DNA of 44,346 bases, from positions 1 through 44,346 of the forward strand of contig CAIVVZ010000102.1 of the NCBI GenBank assembly GCA_903909505.1. The letters run 5' to 3'. A program made the translations under genes and the position numbers. The DNA is from an uncultured Desulfobacteraceae bacterium. Lineage in GTDB: Bacteria > Desulfobacterota > Desulfobacteria > Desulfobacterales > Desulfatirhabdiaceae. Every line of letters starts with the position of its first letter. The first letter of the stretch is position 1. Shown here one piece after another: positions 17,213 through 26,753 of this stretch. The notes beneath the pieces were generated by a model. The model was given only the letters and a program-made list of their open reading frames with translations, was not told the origin of the DNA and made no database searches.

Positions 17213-18436
17213 TTACCATACTCTGCAAATCAGGCCTTTTAGATATGTTCCTTCCGGGAACTCAAGGGCTGTGGGGTGATCGGATGCCTGATAGAGCCTG
17301 CGAACGATCTGTCCGTTTCGGCCCGCATCCCTTGCCGCGTCCGCGACAATTTTTTGAAACAGGTCCGGCGGCATCAATCCTGAGCAGGAAAAAGTAATCA
17401 GTGTTCCGCCGGGGTTCAGGAGTTTTGCCGCCAGAAGGTTGATGTCCTTGTATCCCCTGCATGCCTTGGGTATTTGGCTTTGGGATTCGGCAAACTTGGG
17501 GGGATCCAGAATGATTACATCAAATTTGCGCCGACTGTCCCGGAAACGACGAAGGGTGTGAAACACGTCTTCGGGCAGGTAATGCATGCGGGCAGCATTC
17601 AGTCCGTTCAGCTCGACCTGTTCCCTGGCCTGCTCCAGAAGGGCAGCGGATGATTCAATGTTGGTGACGGCTTCAGCGCCTGCGGCCAGCGCAGCCACGC
17701 CAAAAGCGCCGGTATAGGCAAAGCAGTTCAGCACCTCGGCCCCTTTGCAGAATGCTGGAATCATGGCGCGGTTTTCCCGCTGATCCAGGTAAAACCCGGT
17801 CTTATGCCCTTTCAAGACATCCACCCGGAACTGGAGATTGCCTTCCTGAATCTGGATCCGCTCCGGCGGACAGTCGCCGCTGAGGACTCCGGTGCGCGGG
17901 AGGAGACCTTCCTTTTCACGAACCGCCACATCCGAGCGTTCGTAAATGCTCTTGCAGGGACCGTTTTCCAGTACCCCGCTGTGCAGAGTACTGGAAAACT
18001 GCTCTTCCAATATCCGCACAATATCGGTTTTCCAGTGCTCCGCTCCGGCGGAAAGAAACTGGCACACCAGATAATCCCCGTATTGATCAACGGTAATGCC
18101 GGGAAGTCCATCGGATTCGGCATGGATCAGCCTGCATGCCGAAAAATTCTGTTGGGTTCCCGGAAGGGTTCTGGCCAGAATCGCCCGTGAAATCCGGTTT
18201 CGGAAAAAGCCGATCGAAATTTCCTCGTCCTGAGTAAATGACCAGATTCGAACGGCAATCTGAGAATACGGGGAAAAAGCGCCTTTTGCCAGCCAGGTTC
18301 CGTTTGAGGATACGACATCAACGGTTTGACCCGAATCGATTGGTCCGCTGATCGCATCGATAGCACCTGAAAACACCCAGGGGTGGCGGTTGAGAAGGGA
18401 TTTTTCCCGGCCTTTTTTGAGTCGAATGGTTGGCAT
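17213..18436 (-). CDS. rlmI: Class I SAM-dependent rRNA methyltransferase, RlmI family
   Basis: This probably methylates a cytosine in 23S rRNA (m5C). The N-terminal PUA domain starts MPTIRLKKGREKSLL and reads HPWVFSGAI. The catalytic half has the SAM motif VLNCFAYTGAFGVAALAAGA and motif IV DVIILDPPKFA. The frame is open upstream to 18595, but that would overlap mtaB and add a non-conserved, low-complexity extension. The ATG at 18436 begins at the family's usual N-terminus, giving 407 aa and a 40-nt gap to mtaB. RlmI, RlmK-like and other COG1092 members are hard to separate, so the exact target base is inferred. Confidence 0.88.
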   Translation of the reverse strand: MPTIRLKKGREKSLLNRHPWVFSGAIDAISGPIDSGQTVDVVSSNGTWLAKGAFSPYSQIAVRIWSFTQDEEISIGFFRNRISRAILARTLPGTQQNFSACRLIHAESDGLPGITVDQYGDYLVCQFLSAGAEHWKTDIVRILEEQFSSTLHSGVLENGPCKSIYERSDVAVREKEGLLPRTGVLSGDCPPERIQIQEGNLQFRVDVLKGHKTGFYLDQRENRAMIPAFCKGAEVLNCFAYTGAFGVAALAAGAEAVTNIESSAALLEQAREQVELNGLNAARMHYLPEDVFHTLRRFRDSRRKFDVIILDPPKFAESQSQIPKACRGYKDINLLAAKLLNPGGTLITFSCSGLMPPDLFQKIVADAARDAGRNGQIVRRLYQASDHPTALEFPEGTYLKGLICRVW

Positions 18437-18476
18437 ATTCACAAAATGTGGTAATGGGTCAGGAGGTCGGATTTCC

Positions 18477-19814
18477 TTACCCGACAGAAATGGAATTAGG
18501 ATGCGTAAGAATTTCACCGAACATGGCGGCTTCACCCTCGAATCTGATGATCCGGGCTTTTGCCAGCGTGTTTTTGATGTGATCGTTGCCTTCAATCATC
18601 ACCGGAATATAATTGGACGTCATGCCCTTTAACCAGCTGGTGGCGTCATCGCGCACCCCTTCGATCAGGATTTCCACTTTCTTTCCGATGTGGCTACGAA
18701 AAAAAGATTTTTTTTTGGCTTTGCCAAGCGCCCTGAGGGCACTGCTCCGGGTCTTAACCACCGAATGGGGAATCTGATCCGCAAAGTCATAAGCCGGCGT
18801 GCCTTTTCTGGGCGAAAATGGAAAGACGTGGAGATAGGTTATCGGAAGCGCCTCGATAAGGGAAAGCGTCCGATCAAACGCGGCGTCGCTCTCGCCGGGA
18901 AATCCGACCAGGATATCCGCGCCGATGGCGGCATCCGGGATCCGGTCGTGGATTCTGCATACGAGATGATGAAACATCTCCCGTGTATAAGGCCGATTCA
19001 TGCGCTTTAAGATATCATTGTCGCCGCTTTGAAGCGGAATATGAAAATGACGACAGAATACCGGTGAGCCGGCAACCCTATCGATCAATTCGTCGGAAAC
19101 TTCGGCAGGTTCAATGGAGCTGATGCGAATCCGCTCCATCAGACCGGCGGCTTCGAGGACAGCCATCAGATCGGTCAGGCAGATTCCGGGGTTCAGATCC
19201 AGACCATAGTGGCCAAGATGAATTCCGGTCAGAACGATTTCATGAATTCCGTCTGCTTTCAGTCCGCGAATGGATTCCAGCACGGATTCCATCGGCAGGC
19301 TTCGGCTTCTGCCCCGTGCAAAGGGCACAATGCAGTAGGCGCAAAAGGCATTGCAGCCATCCTGGATTTTCAAAAATGGCCGGGTGCGCCCTTGGCCCCG
19401 TTGCAAACGAAAGTTGGGAAGAGCGGAAGCGTTGGGGTTTGGGAATATCGGCTCTTTGACTTTTTGAGTTTTCGGCGTTTCAGTCAGGGATAGTTTTTCC
19501 GGAATCCTTGACTTGTCGCCATGGCCGACAATGTCATGGACGCCGGCGATTCTTTGAATGGCTTCGGGTTCGGTCTGGGCATAGCAGCCGGTAACCAGAA
19601 TTCTGGCTCCGGGATTGGCGCGAATGGCCTGGCGAATGGCCTGCCGGGATTGCATGGAAGCCTTTTGTGTGACGGTGCAGGTGTTGATGATGCAAAGATC
19701 AGCCTCCTCTCCGCCGGCCGGCCGGTACCCCTGATTGAGAAGCGCCAGCTCCAGGGTTTCGGATTCAAATTGATTGACCTTGCACCCCAGGGTTTTGATC
19801 GAAAACGTCGTCAT
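18477..19814 (-). CDS. mtaB: tRNA t6A37 methylthiotransferase MtaB
   Basis: This is a radical-SAM enzyme adding a methylthio group to threonylcarbamoyladenosine at tRNA position 37. The N-terminal domain carries three cluster cysteines (TLGCKVNQ at C11, INTCTV and VTGCYAQ). The radical-SAM site is CNAFCAYC, preceded by RPFLKIQDG. The C-terminal portion (KKVEILIEGV onward) fits a TRAM-like domain. At 445 aa, length is usual. TLGCKVNQ rather than MiaB's GCQMN, and lack of RimO features, support MtaB. It overlaps purQ by 4 nt. Confidence 0.93.
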   Translation of the reverse strand: MTTFSIKTLGCKVNQFESETLELALLNQGYRPAGGEEADLCIINTCTVTQKASMQSRQAIRQAIRANPGARILVTGCYAQTEPEAIQRIAGVHDIVGHGDKSRIPEKLSLTETPKTQKVKEPIFPNPNASALPNFRLQRGQGRTRPFLKIQDGCNAFCAYCIVPFARGRSRSLPMESVLESIRGLKADGIHEIVLTGIHLGHYGLDLNPGICLTDLMAVLEAAGLMERIRISSIEPAEVSDELIDRVAGSPVFCRHFHIPLQSGDNDILKRMNRPYTREMFHHLVCRIHDRIPDAAIGADILVGFPGESDAAFDRTLSLIEALPITYLHVFPFSPRKGTPAYDFADQIPHSVVKTRSSALRALGKAKKKSFFRSHIGKKVEILIEGVRDDATSWLKGMTSNYIPVMIEGNDHIKNTLAKARIIRFEGEAAMFGEILTHPNSISVG

Positions 19815-20629
19815 CGGGATCGAATGAAATTGACGGCGTTTTCAAGAATGCGGATTCCCGGTGTTACGCTCGGAGCGGCAGTAACGCCATTTCGCCGGTT
19901 TGTCTCCTGGATCCGGGTCCAATCCGGATGATTGGTGAAATGGTGATAGGCTTCAGGGTGCGGCATGAGGCCGAATATCCTGCCGGTGGGATCGCAAATC
20001 CCGGCAATATCCCGAACCGATCCATTGGGGTTATGGGGAAACCAGCCGTTTGCCTCAGTGCCGTCCGGCAGGCAATAGCGCAGCGCGATCTGATGGTTTT
20101 CCTCCAGCCGGCTGATGATGGCAGGGTCTGCATGGAATTTTCCCTCGCCGTGGCGAACCGGGAGTTCAAACCCGTCCATTCCCTTTGTAAATACACAGGG
20201 GGAGTCGGGGGCTGCCTTAAGAGAAACCCACTGGTCTCTGAAATTGCCGCAGTCGTTGAAGGTGAGGGCAACCGAACGCTGGCGGTAATCCCCGTCCAGG
20301 CCGGGCAGCAGGCCAAGATTCACAAGGGTCTGGAATCCATTGCAAATGCCGATGACCAGATTCCCCTTGTCGATGAATTCCAGAAGCTGCTCGCCGATAT
20401 GGGTCCCAAGCCGAACCGCGTGAATCACTCCGGCGCCGTGGTCATCTCCCCAGCTGAAACCGCCGCCAAAAACCAGGATCTGATAGGATTCCAGTCGAAC
20501 GGATCCATCCACCAGAGAATTGATATGTATCCGGGTGGGACTGGCGCCGGCAAGCTCGAAGGCATGAGCAGTCTCAAGATCGCAGTTCAGTCCATAGCCG
20601 GTTTGAATCAGAACATTCACATTGCTCAT
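19811..20629 (-). CDS. purQ: Phosphoribosylformylglycinamidine synthase, glutaminase subunit PurQ
   Basis: This subunit releases ammonia from glutamine for the fourth step of purine synthesis. The class I glutamine amidotransferase fold is clear: FGGGFSWGDD, nucleophile C96 in GICNGFQ, and the His/Glu pair in MPHPEAYHH. At 272 aa it is somewhat longer than common stand-alone PurQ (about 225 aa). It overlaps purL by 4 nt upstream and mtaB by 4 nt downstream, so translation is coupled with its partner PurL. Confidence 0.94.
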   Translation of the reverse strand: MSNVNVLIQTGYGLNCDLETAHAFELAGASPTRIHINSLVDGSVRLESYQILVFGGGFSWGDDHGAGVIHAVRLGTHIGEQLLEFIDKGNLVIGICNGFQTLVNLGLLPGLDGDYRQRSVALTFNDCGNFRDQWVSLKAAPDSPCVFTKGMDGFELPVRHGEGKFHADPAIISRLEENHQIALRYCLPDGTEANGWFPHNPNGSVRDIAGICDPTGRIFGLMPHPEAYHHFTNHPDWTRIQETNRRNGVTAAPSVTPGIRILENAVNFIRSR

Positions 20630-23625
20630 ATCAACGCTCCAAAAGGCTTTTTCCAGGCAGTCTTCAGCTCAGTTATCGAAACGCTCAAAAGAGGATTTCC
20701 GGATCCTTTCCGGATTTCAAGGTCGCCGGCTTCATCCGTGGTTTTTCCGATGCAGGCAAAGGATTGCCCGGTCATCTGTGCTTCAAACGCCTGCTCATTG
20801 TCCGCGGATACGGTGACGATGAAGCGGCCCGCGGATTCCGAGAACAGGGCCTGATCGTCTCTCATGGGTTCTTCAAGCGGAAGATGGGAAAGATCGATGG
20901 CCATGCCCAGGTTGCCGGCCATGGCGACCAGCGCCAGATGAATACCCAGGCCCCCGCTGTAAATGCCGTGGCAGGAAGCAACCATGCGGCTTTCAATCGC
21001 TTTTGAAAGCGCCCGGTACATCGGAATAAACCGGTTTGAAAAGACCTGAGGAACATTCAGCCCCACATATCCAAAATGGTCATAATATTCGGATCCACCC
21101 AGTTCGTTTCGCGTCAGGCCCAGAACATAGACCCGATCGCCCGTTGCCTTGGGATCCAGGGTGACGCACCGGGTAATATCGGAAATGATGGAGCTGGCAG
21201 AAAACTGAAGGGTTTCAAGGGCGGAGACTTTATGGGTTTCGCCATATTTGCCTGCAAGATGTCCGTCCACATACATGCTGTCTTTACCCGAGAGAAGCGG
21301 AATCCCGTAAGCCAGACACATCTCCTTAAGGGCCAGGCAGGAGCGCACGAGCTGAGCTGCCTTCAGGCGCCCGTCCGGATTGTTGACTGGGTGATATTGA
21401 ATGCTGGGCCAGCAGAAATTATCCACTCCGCCGATCTGGTCCATGTCCGCGCCCACGGAAATGAGCCTTCGAACCGCCTCGTCAATGGTGCAGGTTGTCA
21501 TGGCATGGGCGTCGATCTGCGAATACAGGGGAAGCAGGGCCTGGGTAAAGACGATTCCCCGCTCAGAGGCCAACACCGGGCGGATAACGGACGCATCGCT
21601 GGCAACATCCCGGTCTTTCCCCACAAGGGGTTTAACGACGCTCGATCCCTGCACTTCGTGATCATACTGACGGGTGATCCATTCCTTGGAACAGAGATTG
21701 GGCCGGGACAGCATGTCCAGAAGCAGGCGGCGGTAATCGCCAGGTGCTTTGAGAACGGGTTCAAAGAGTCCCCGGGTTTCCGGACTCTGCCAGTCGGCAT
21801 CGAATTCCCATTGGGGGAATCCGGATGACAGCAGATCCAGGTCAATCCAGGCACAGGTTGTGCCCTCATAGGTAATATGAAGTTTGCCGGAATCGGTATA
21901 TTCTCCGATCACGGTGCTTTCCACGGCATGTTTGCGGGAAAGGGACATGAATGCGTCCAGATGTTTTGGCTTTATGGCAAGGGTCATGCGTTCCTGGGAT
22001 TCGGAAATCCAGATTTCCCACTGGTCCAACCCCTCGTATTTCAGTGGAACTTTCTCCAGCTGAATGGCGCATCCGTTTGAAGACAAAGCAGATTCACCGA
22101 TGGAGGATGAAAGGCCGCCGCCGCCATTATCCGTGATGAACTGAATCAGACCCGAATCCCGGGCTTCCAGCAGAAAATCATGCATTTTTTTCTGGGTATA
22201 GGGGTCGCCGATCTGAACGTGACCGGCCGGCGTATGCTGTGAAAAGACTTCCGAAGAGGCCGTGACGCCGTGAATGCCGTCCTTGCCCACCCTTCCACCG
22301 CACATGATGACCAGGTCGCCGGCCGAGGTTTTTTTGTCCTCTGCGGGATGTCCGTCGATTTTGGCGGGCATGATGCCGAGCGCGGTGACAAAAACCAGGC
22401 ATTTGCCCATGTATCCGGGATGAAACAGGGTCTGACCGAAGGTGGTGGGAATGCCGCTTTTGTTTCCGCCATCCCGGACCCCTTCGATGATGCCATCCAG
22501 AAGTCTTCTGGGATGAAGACGGGGTTTCAGGTTCCCGGAATAATCTCTGGGTCCCACGCAGAAGCCGTAGCTTCCCATGATCAGGCGAGCGCCCTTGCCG
22601 GTTCCCAGCGGATCGCGGTATACACCCACAATTCCGGTGATGGCGCCGCCATAGGCTTCCATGTTAGAGGGCGAGTTATGCGTCTCTCCGGTGATGACAT
22701 AATAATGGTCATCATCAAAACGGGCAGCTCCGGCATTGTCCCACAGAACCGATATCACCCACGGTTTCTGAGCTTTAAGCGCCAGGGTCGGGGCTTCGAT
22801 GCAGGTTTTGAACAGGTTGTTAACGGTCACGCTGTCTCCGGTGTCAAGGTTCCGATACCGAAAAAGTCCTCTGAAGGTATTGTGGTTGCAATGGTCGCTT
22901 CTAGCCTGGGAAAGATATTCCAGCTCGATGTCGGTGGGATCGGTAAGTCCCCATTTCGCGCGATCCCGGCGAACCGACGGATTGAAAAAATACTGGCGGA
23001 TGATGGGAATGTCATTGGGATTTAAAGCCAGATTCCGGGACAGGCTGACGGCCTCCAGGTTCCGGTCGCTGTCCACGGGAATGGCGGCGACTGCTGGGCT
23101 GTGGTTGAGCTGGACCTTGGGGATCATCATGCCGATGCCGACAGCCGGATTCCAGCTTGATTTCGAGTATATCCGCCACTGCTGGATAATGTCGTTTGCC
23201 AGAAGCTCTCCGGCAAGGGTATCCGCCTGGATATCCGTTAAATCCCTGGCCTGAATGCAGTACCGTTTTGAGGTGTATATCGCCTCTCCGGGGTTAAGCC
23301 TGATCCCGAGAACATCTTCAACAGCCTCAACAGCCGTGCTGCCGGCATTGTCCTTGACGCCGGGCCTGAAACCCACCCAGATGGTCCAGTCGAAATCGAG
23401 GGCAAGGGGGGTAAAAGCGGAAACCTGTGTCACCGGATTGGAAAAGATCCCGGTCTGAATCTTGATGAGTTGATCGGGCGTCAACGCCGCATCGATCGTA
23501 ATCACCTGAATGGTTCGGACAGCATCCAGGCTAATGCCGAAATAGTTCAGCGTCTTGTTGCGGATCCCCTGGCCTTCGGCATCAAACAAGCCGGGTTTTA
23601 GCGTGATCTCAAGTCGGTGTGGCAT
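20626..23625 (-). CDS. purL: Phosphoribosylformylglycinamidine synthase, synthetase subunit PurL with PurS-like N-terminus
   Basis: This ATP-dependent synthetase converts FGAR plus ammonia to FGAM in purine synthesis. From the ATG at 23625 it is 999 aa, longer than small PurL (about 740) and shorter than the single-chain form (about 1,300). The first 170 or so residues (MPHRLEITLKPGLFDAEGQG and a second similar region) look like PurS-type domains. The core has LSQARSDHCNH, GETHNSPS, GGGGLSSSIGESA and PLLSGKDSMY. The frame is open to 23676, but that start overlaps rseP and has no ribosome binding site; AGAGG precedes 23625. The glutaminase is the separate purQ, overlapping by 4 nt. Confidence 0.92.
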   Translation of the reverse strand: MPHRLEITLKPGLFDAEGQGIRNKTLNYFGISLDAVRTIQVITIDAALTPDQLIKIQTGIFSNPVTQVSAFTPLALDFDWTIWVGFRPGVKDNAGSTAVEAVEDVLGIRLNPGEAIYTSKRYCIQARDLTDIQADTLAGELLANDIIQQWRIYSKSSWNPAVGIGMMIPKVQLNHSPAVAAIPVDSDRNLEAVSLSRNLALNPNDIPIIRQYFFNPSVRRDRAKWGLTDPTDIELEYLSQARSDHCNHNTFRGLFRYRNLDTGDSVTVNNLFKTCIEAPTLALKAQKPWVISVLWDNAGAARFDDDHYYVITGETHNSPSNMEAYGGAITGIVGVYRDPLGTGKGARLIMGSYGFCVGPRDYSGNLKPRLHPRRLLDGIIEGVRDGGNKSGIPTTFGQTLFHPGYMGKCLVFVTALGIMPAKIDGHPAEDKKTSAGDLVIMCGGRVGKDGIHGVTASSEVFSQHTPAGHVQIGDPYTQKKMHDFLLEARDSGLIQFITDNGGGGLSSSIGESALSSNGCAIQLEKVPLKYEGLDQWEIWISESQERMTLAIKPKHLDAFMSLSRKHAVESTVIGEYTDSGKLHITYEGTTCAWIDLDLLSSGFPQWEFDADWQSPETRGLFEPVLKAPGDYRRLLLDMLSRPNLCSKEWITRQYDHEVQGSSVVKPLVGKDRDVASDASVIRPVLASERGIVFTQALLPLYSQIDAHAMTTCTIDEAVRRLISVGADMDQIGGVDNFCWPSIQYHPVNNPDGRLKAAQLVRSCLALKEMCLAYGIPLLSGKDSMYVDGHLAGKYGETHKVSALETLQFSASSIISDITRCVTLDPKATGDRVYVLGLTRNELGGSEYYDHFGYVGLNVPQVFSNRFIPMYRALSKAIESRMVASCHGIYSGGLGIHLALVAMAGNLGMAIDLSHLPLEEPMRDDQALFSESAGRFIVTVSADNEQAFEAQMTGQSFACIGKTTDEAGDLEIRKGSGNPLLSVSITELKTAWKKPFGALI

Positions 23626-23644
23626 GCCAAAAACCTCTGAATTG

Positions 23645-24715
23645 TTATCCTGTGAAGAAAATTCGAGTGATATCATTGTAAAACACGAGAATCATCAACA
23701 GGGCCAGCGCGGCAATGCCGACCTGCTGGGCAAGTTCCCGAATGCGAATGCTGAGAGGGCGCCGGATGACCGCCTCGATCAAAAAGAAGAACAAATGACC
23801 GCCGTCCAGAACGGGAATGGGTAGAAAATTGAGAATGCCGAGATTGATGCTGAGAAGGGCAATGAAAAATATCAGGCTGGCTGCGCCTTCCTTGGCCTGT
23901 TGTCCGGCCATCTCAGCAATCATGATGGGGCCGCCCAGCGTCTTGGTGGATACGGTTCCCTGAATCAGCTTGACAATGCTCAGCGCCGTCAGCTCCGCAA
24001 TTTTATAGGTTTGCACCATGCTTTCCGATAAAGCTTCGACAAAACTCAGCTTTCGAATGTGCGCATCCCCGGATGACATCACACCGATCACGTACCGGTC
24101 AACGGATTCTCCGAAAATATTTTTAGAGGGTTTCGGCTGCGGGGTCACCACAACATCAAGGGGCTGACCCTGCCTGAGAACGGTCAGGGTCATATCCCGT
24201 CCCTGGCTGGAGGTAATCATTTCGGCCATCATTTCCCAACTGTCGATGGTCCTTCCATTGATGGCCGTAACCCTGTCGCTTATCTGAATCCCGGCCTGAG
24301 CAGCCGGGGAGCCGGGGTCGATTTTTCCGATCACGGGATTGAGAACGGGAATGCCGGTGATGAGAAAAAGACCGAAAAAAATGGCCACGGCCAGGAGTAG
24401 ATTGGAAAAAGGTCCGGCAGCGACAATCAGAAAACGCTTGAAAAGAGGCTTATGGTTGAACGACAGGGGAATGTCTTCCGGCAAAATTTCGACATCAGGT
24501 TCATCCCCGACCATCTTGACGTAACCGCCCAAAGGAATTGCCGAAAGTCTGTAGTCCGTAATGCCGATGGTCCTGCCGGCGATCCGCGGTCCAAACCCCA
24601 GGGAGAATTTAAGAACTCCCACGCCAAAAAGCCTTGCCACCAGAAAATGGCCGAGCTCATGCACCAGAATCAGGACACTGAGCACAACGATAAATGAAAA
24701 TATATTGGTTGTCAT
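23645..24715 (-). CDS. rseP: Site-2 intramembrane zinc metalloprotease RseP
   Basis: This inner-membrane protease cleaves transmembrane segments of regulatory or signal-peptide substrates. The zinc site HELGH is at 19-23 in the first membrane segment and the LDGG motif lies in NFLPIPVLDGGHLFF. One PDZ domain (about 115-185, with GSPAAQAGIQISDRV) replaces the tandem pair of E. coli RseP; the protein is 356 aa. The frame is open to 24931, but that start would run into dxr, and the ATG at 24715 begins just before the first membrane helix as in the family. It sits 25 nt after dxr, the classical order. Confidence 0.93.
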   Translation of the reverse strand: MTTNIFSFIVVLSVLILVHELGHFLVARLFGVGVLKFSLGFGPRIAGRTIGITDYRLSAIPLGGYVKMVGDEPDVEILPEDIPLSFNHKPLFKRFLIVAAGPFSNLLLAVAIFFGLFLITGIPVLNPVIGKIDPGSPAAQAGIQISDRVTAINGRTIDSWEMMAEMITSSQGRDMTLTVLRQGQPLDVVVTPQPKPSKNIFGESVDRYVIGVMSSGDAHIRKLSFVEALSESMVQTYKIAELTALSIVKLIQGTVSTKTLGGPIMIAEMAGQQAKEGAASLIFFIALLSINLGILNFLPIPVLDGGHLFFFLIEAVIRRPLSIRIRELAQQVGIAALALLMILVFYNDITRIFFTG

Positions 24716-24740
24716 AATGATTTCGTAAAACGCGTTCCTC

Positions 24741-25904
24741 TTAGTTGCATAATTTTTCAACAGCCGTGGTTGCGGCAGCCCTTGCCCAGGAATCCGACCA
24801 AAGTATTTCGTCCAGACCCGGCGATGTGAATACCGTGTGATGGTGCATCGTGTCCCGAATGATTCCAGGGATGTCGGAAAAGCCAATTTTCCCATCCAGG
24901 AATGCCTGAACCGCGATCTCGTTAGATGCATTCAGCACGGCAGGCAGTGTTTCACCGACATCGCAAGCAATGCAGGCAAGCTTGAGACAGGGAAATTTAT
25001 CCATGTCCGGGGTTTCAAACGTCAGAGCGCCGATCCGAGGAAAATCCGGCAGGGCTTGTCCCAGCGGAAGCCGCTTCGGATAAGACAGCGCGTAAGCAAT
25101 GGCTGTTTTCATGTCTGGTATTCCCATCTGCGCCATAACCGATCCGTCCTGAAACGCCACCATGGAATGTATCACACTTTGGGGATGAATGACAACATCG
25201 ATCCGGTTTCGGGAAAGCCCGAACAAATGATGCGCCTCGATTACCTCAAGGCCTTTATTCATCAGAGTGGCTGAATCAATGCTGATTTTTTTTCCCATCT
25301 CCCAGTTGGGGTGGGAAAGGGCATCTGAAACCGTGATGCCGGAAAATTCATTCATCGGCTTATGGCAAAACGGGCCTCCGGAGCAGGTCAATATCAGCTT
25401 TTGGACGGCATCGCTGTCGTTGCCCTGAAGACACTGAAAAATCGCGCTATGCTCGCTGTCTATGGGAAGAATTCGAATCTTTCGTTCCGCGGCCAGGCCC
25501 ATCACCAGGTCTCCGGCCATGACCAGGGTTTCCTTGTTGGCAAGGGCAATGTCTTTACCGGCGGAGATGGCATCCAGAACCGGAATAAGGCCTGCTGCTC
25601 CCACCATTGCACCCACCACCAGGGTAACTGAACCGAGCGTGGCCGCAGCTTTTAACCCGTCAGGGCCGGAGAGGATATCGATTTTGAGTCCGGCCGGCAG
25701 AAGCTGCGAAAGCTTTTGGGCCGAGCCCGAATCAGAAACCACTGCCATTTCCGGCCGAAACCTTTGGATTTGTTCGGCAAGGCGGGTGATGTTGGATTTG
25801 GCAACAAGGGCTTTGACGCAGAACAGTTCGGGAAACTGTTCCACAATGCGGAGGGTGTTTTGGCCAATAGAGCCCGTTGACCCGAGTATACAAAGGGATT
25901 TCAT
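24741..25904 (-). CDS. dxr: 1-deoxy-D-xylulose 5-phosphate reductoisomerase
   Basis: This cytoplasmic enzyme converts DXP to MEP with NADPH, the first committed step of the MEP isoprenoid pathway. The NADPH loop GSTGSIGQNT is at 8-17, the metal-binding region has PIDSEHSAIFQCL, and the flexible active-site loop appears as LTCSGGPFCHKP with SHPNWEMGKKISIDSATLMNKGLE after it. At 387 aa it has the normal length. It lies between cdsA and rseP, supplying isoprenoid precursors whose polyprenyl chain is made by UppS in the same operon. Confidence 0.97.
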   Translation of the reverse strand: MKSLCILGSTGSIGQNTLRIVEQFPELFCVKALVAKSNITRLAEQIQRFRPEMAVVSDSGSAQKLSQLLPAGLKIDILSGPDGLKAAATLGSVTLVVGAMVGAAGLIPVLDAISAGKDIALANKETLVMAGDLVMGLAAERKIRILPIDSEHSAIFQCLQGNDSDAVQKLILTCSGGPFCHKPMNEFSGITVSDALSHPNWEMGKKISIDSATLMNKGLEVIEAHHLFGLSRNRIDVVIHPQSVIHSMVAFQDGSVMAQMGIPDMKTAIAYALSYPKRLPLGQALPDFPRIGALTFETPDMDKFPCLKLACIACDVGETLPAVLNASNEIAVQAFLDGKIGFSDIPGIIRDTMHHHTVFTSPGLDEILWSDSWARAAATTAVEKLCN

Positions 25905-25931
25905 AATAACCCACTGATTCGCAGGAAGTAA

Positions 25932-26753
25932 TTAAAGAATAAATTCTTTGAAAATGAGTGCAACCGGCGAGGCAAAGAGCAGCGCATCAATCCGGTCCAG
26001 CATTCCCCCGTGACCGGGCAATAATGTGCCGGAATCCTTGATCCGCACCGATCTTTTCAAGGCTGACTCATACAGATCGCCTGTCTGTCCGGCTGCGCCG
26101 ATAAGCAGAAACATGACCATGCACGCAGCCCAGGGAAGCGACGGGAAAAACATGGCCTTGATAATTCCGCCGACCAGCAGATTGGCGCAGAGTCCGCCGA
26201 TAGAGCCTTCAACGGTTTTATTGGGGCTGACCGACGGGCAGAGTTTGTGGCGACCCAGATACGAACCCGCATAATAGGCTCCGATATCCCCTGCAAAAAC
26301 AATTGCCAGAAGAAAAAAAATCCACGAAATGCCGGCATCCGTATTGCGAATACGGATTAAACCGGCAATTAGAACCGGAATATACACTATCCCCTGAACC
26401 TGCATGGCAACCGCATCAACGATGGAGGGGTCGGTTTTGTAACGGAGCAACAAAAAAAAGCCGCACAAAAGAAAATTAAGGGTGATGATAACCAGAATGA
26501 ACGCCGATGAATCGGAATACGCCGCCCAGATGATGGACAGTCCGGCGGTATACCCTAGAATGGCCAGAGGCGGGTAAAAGTCCCTGGTATTCCCACTGAA
26601 GGTCATTTGAAAATATTCCCGCAGCGAGAGCAAACAGACCAGCGCGATCAGCAGTGCGAACATCTGGGGGCTGCCCCAGCCAAGGCAGAAAATCAGGAAC
26701 GGAAGTGCCGTCAGGCCCGTTAACCAGCGTTTGACGTGAGAAGAAAGGGTCAT
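25932..26753 (-). CDS. cdsA: Phosphatidate cytidylyltransferase
   Basis: This integral membrane enzyme makes CDP-diacylglycerol from phosphatidate and CTP for phospholipid synthesis. The 273-aa protein has about seven hydrophobic segments and the C-terminal family signature (KDSGTLLPGHGGMLDRIDAL). SPNKTVEGSIGG lies in the preceding loop. It overlaps uppS by 4 nt and precedes dxr, the conserved order. Confidence 0.95.
   Translation of the reverse strand: MTLSSHVKRWLTGLTALPFLIFCLGWGSPQMFALLIALVCLLSLREYFQMTFSGNTRDFYPPLAILGYTAGLSIIWAAYSDSSAFILVIITLNFLLCGFFLLLRYKTDPSIVDAVAMQVQGIVYIPVLIAGLIRIRNTDAGISWIFFLLAIVFAGDIGAYYAGSYLGRHKLCPSVSPNKTVEGSIGGLCANLLVGGIIKAMFFPSLPWAACMVMFLLIGAAGQTGDLYESALKRSVRIKDSGTLLPGHGGMLDRIDALLFASPVALIFKEFIL

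Noticed and set aside
17213..18595. Longer start for the RlmI-like gene
   Set aside because: It would overlap mtaB by over 100 bases and add residues absent from the family; the ATG at 18436 matches the PUA-domain start.
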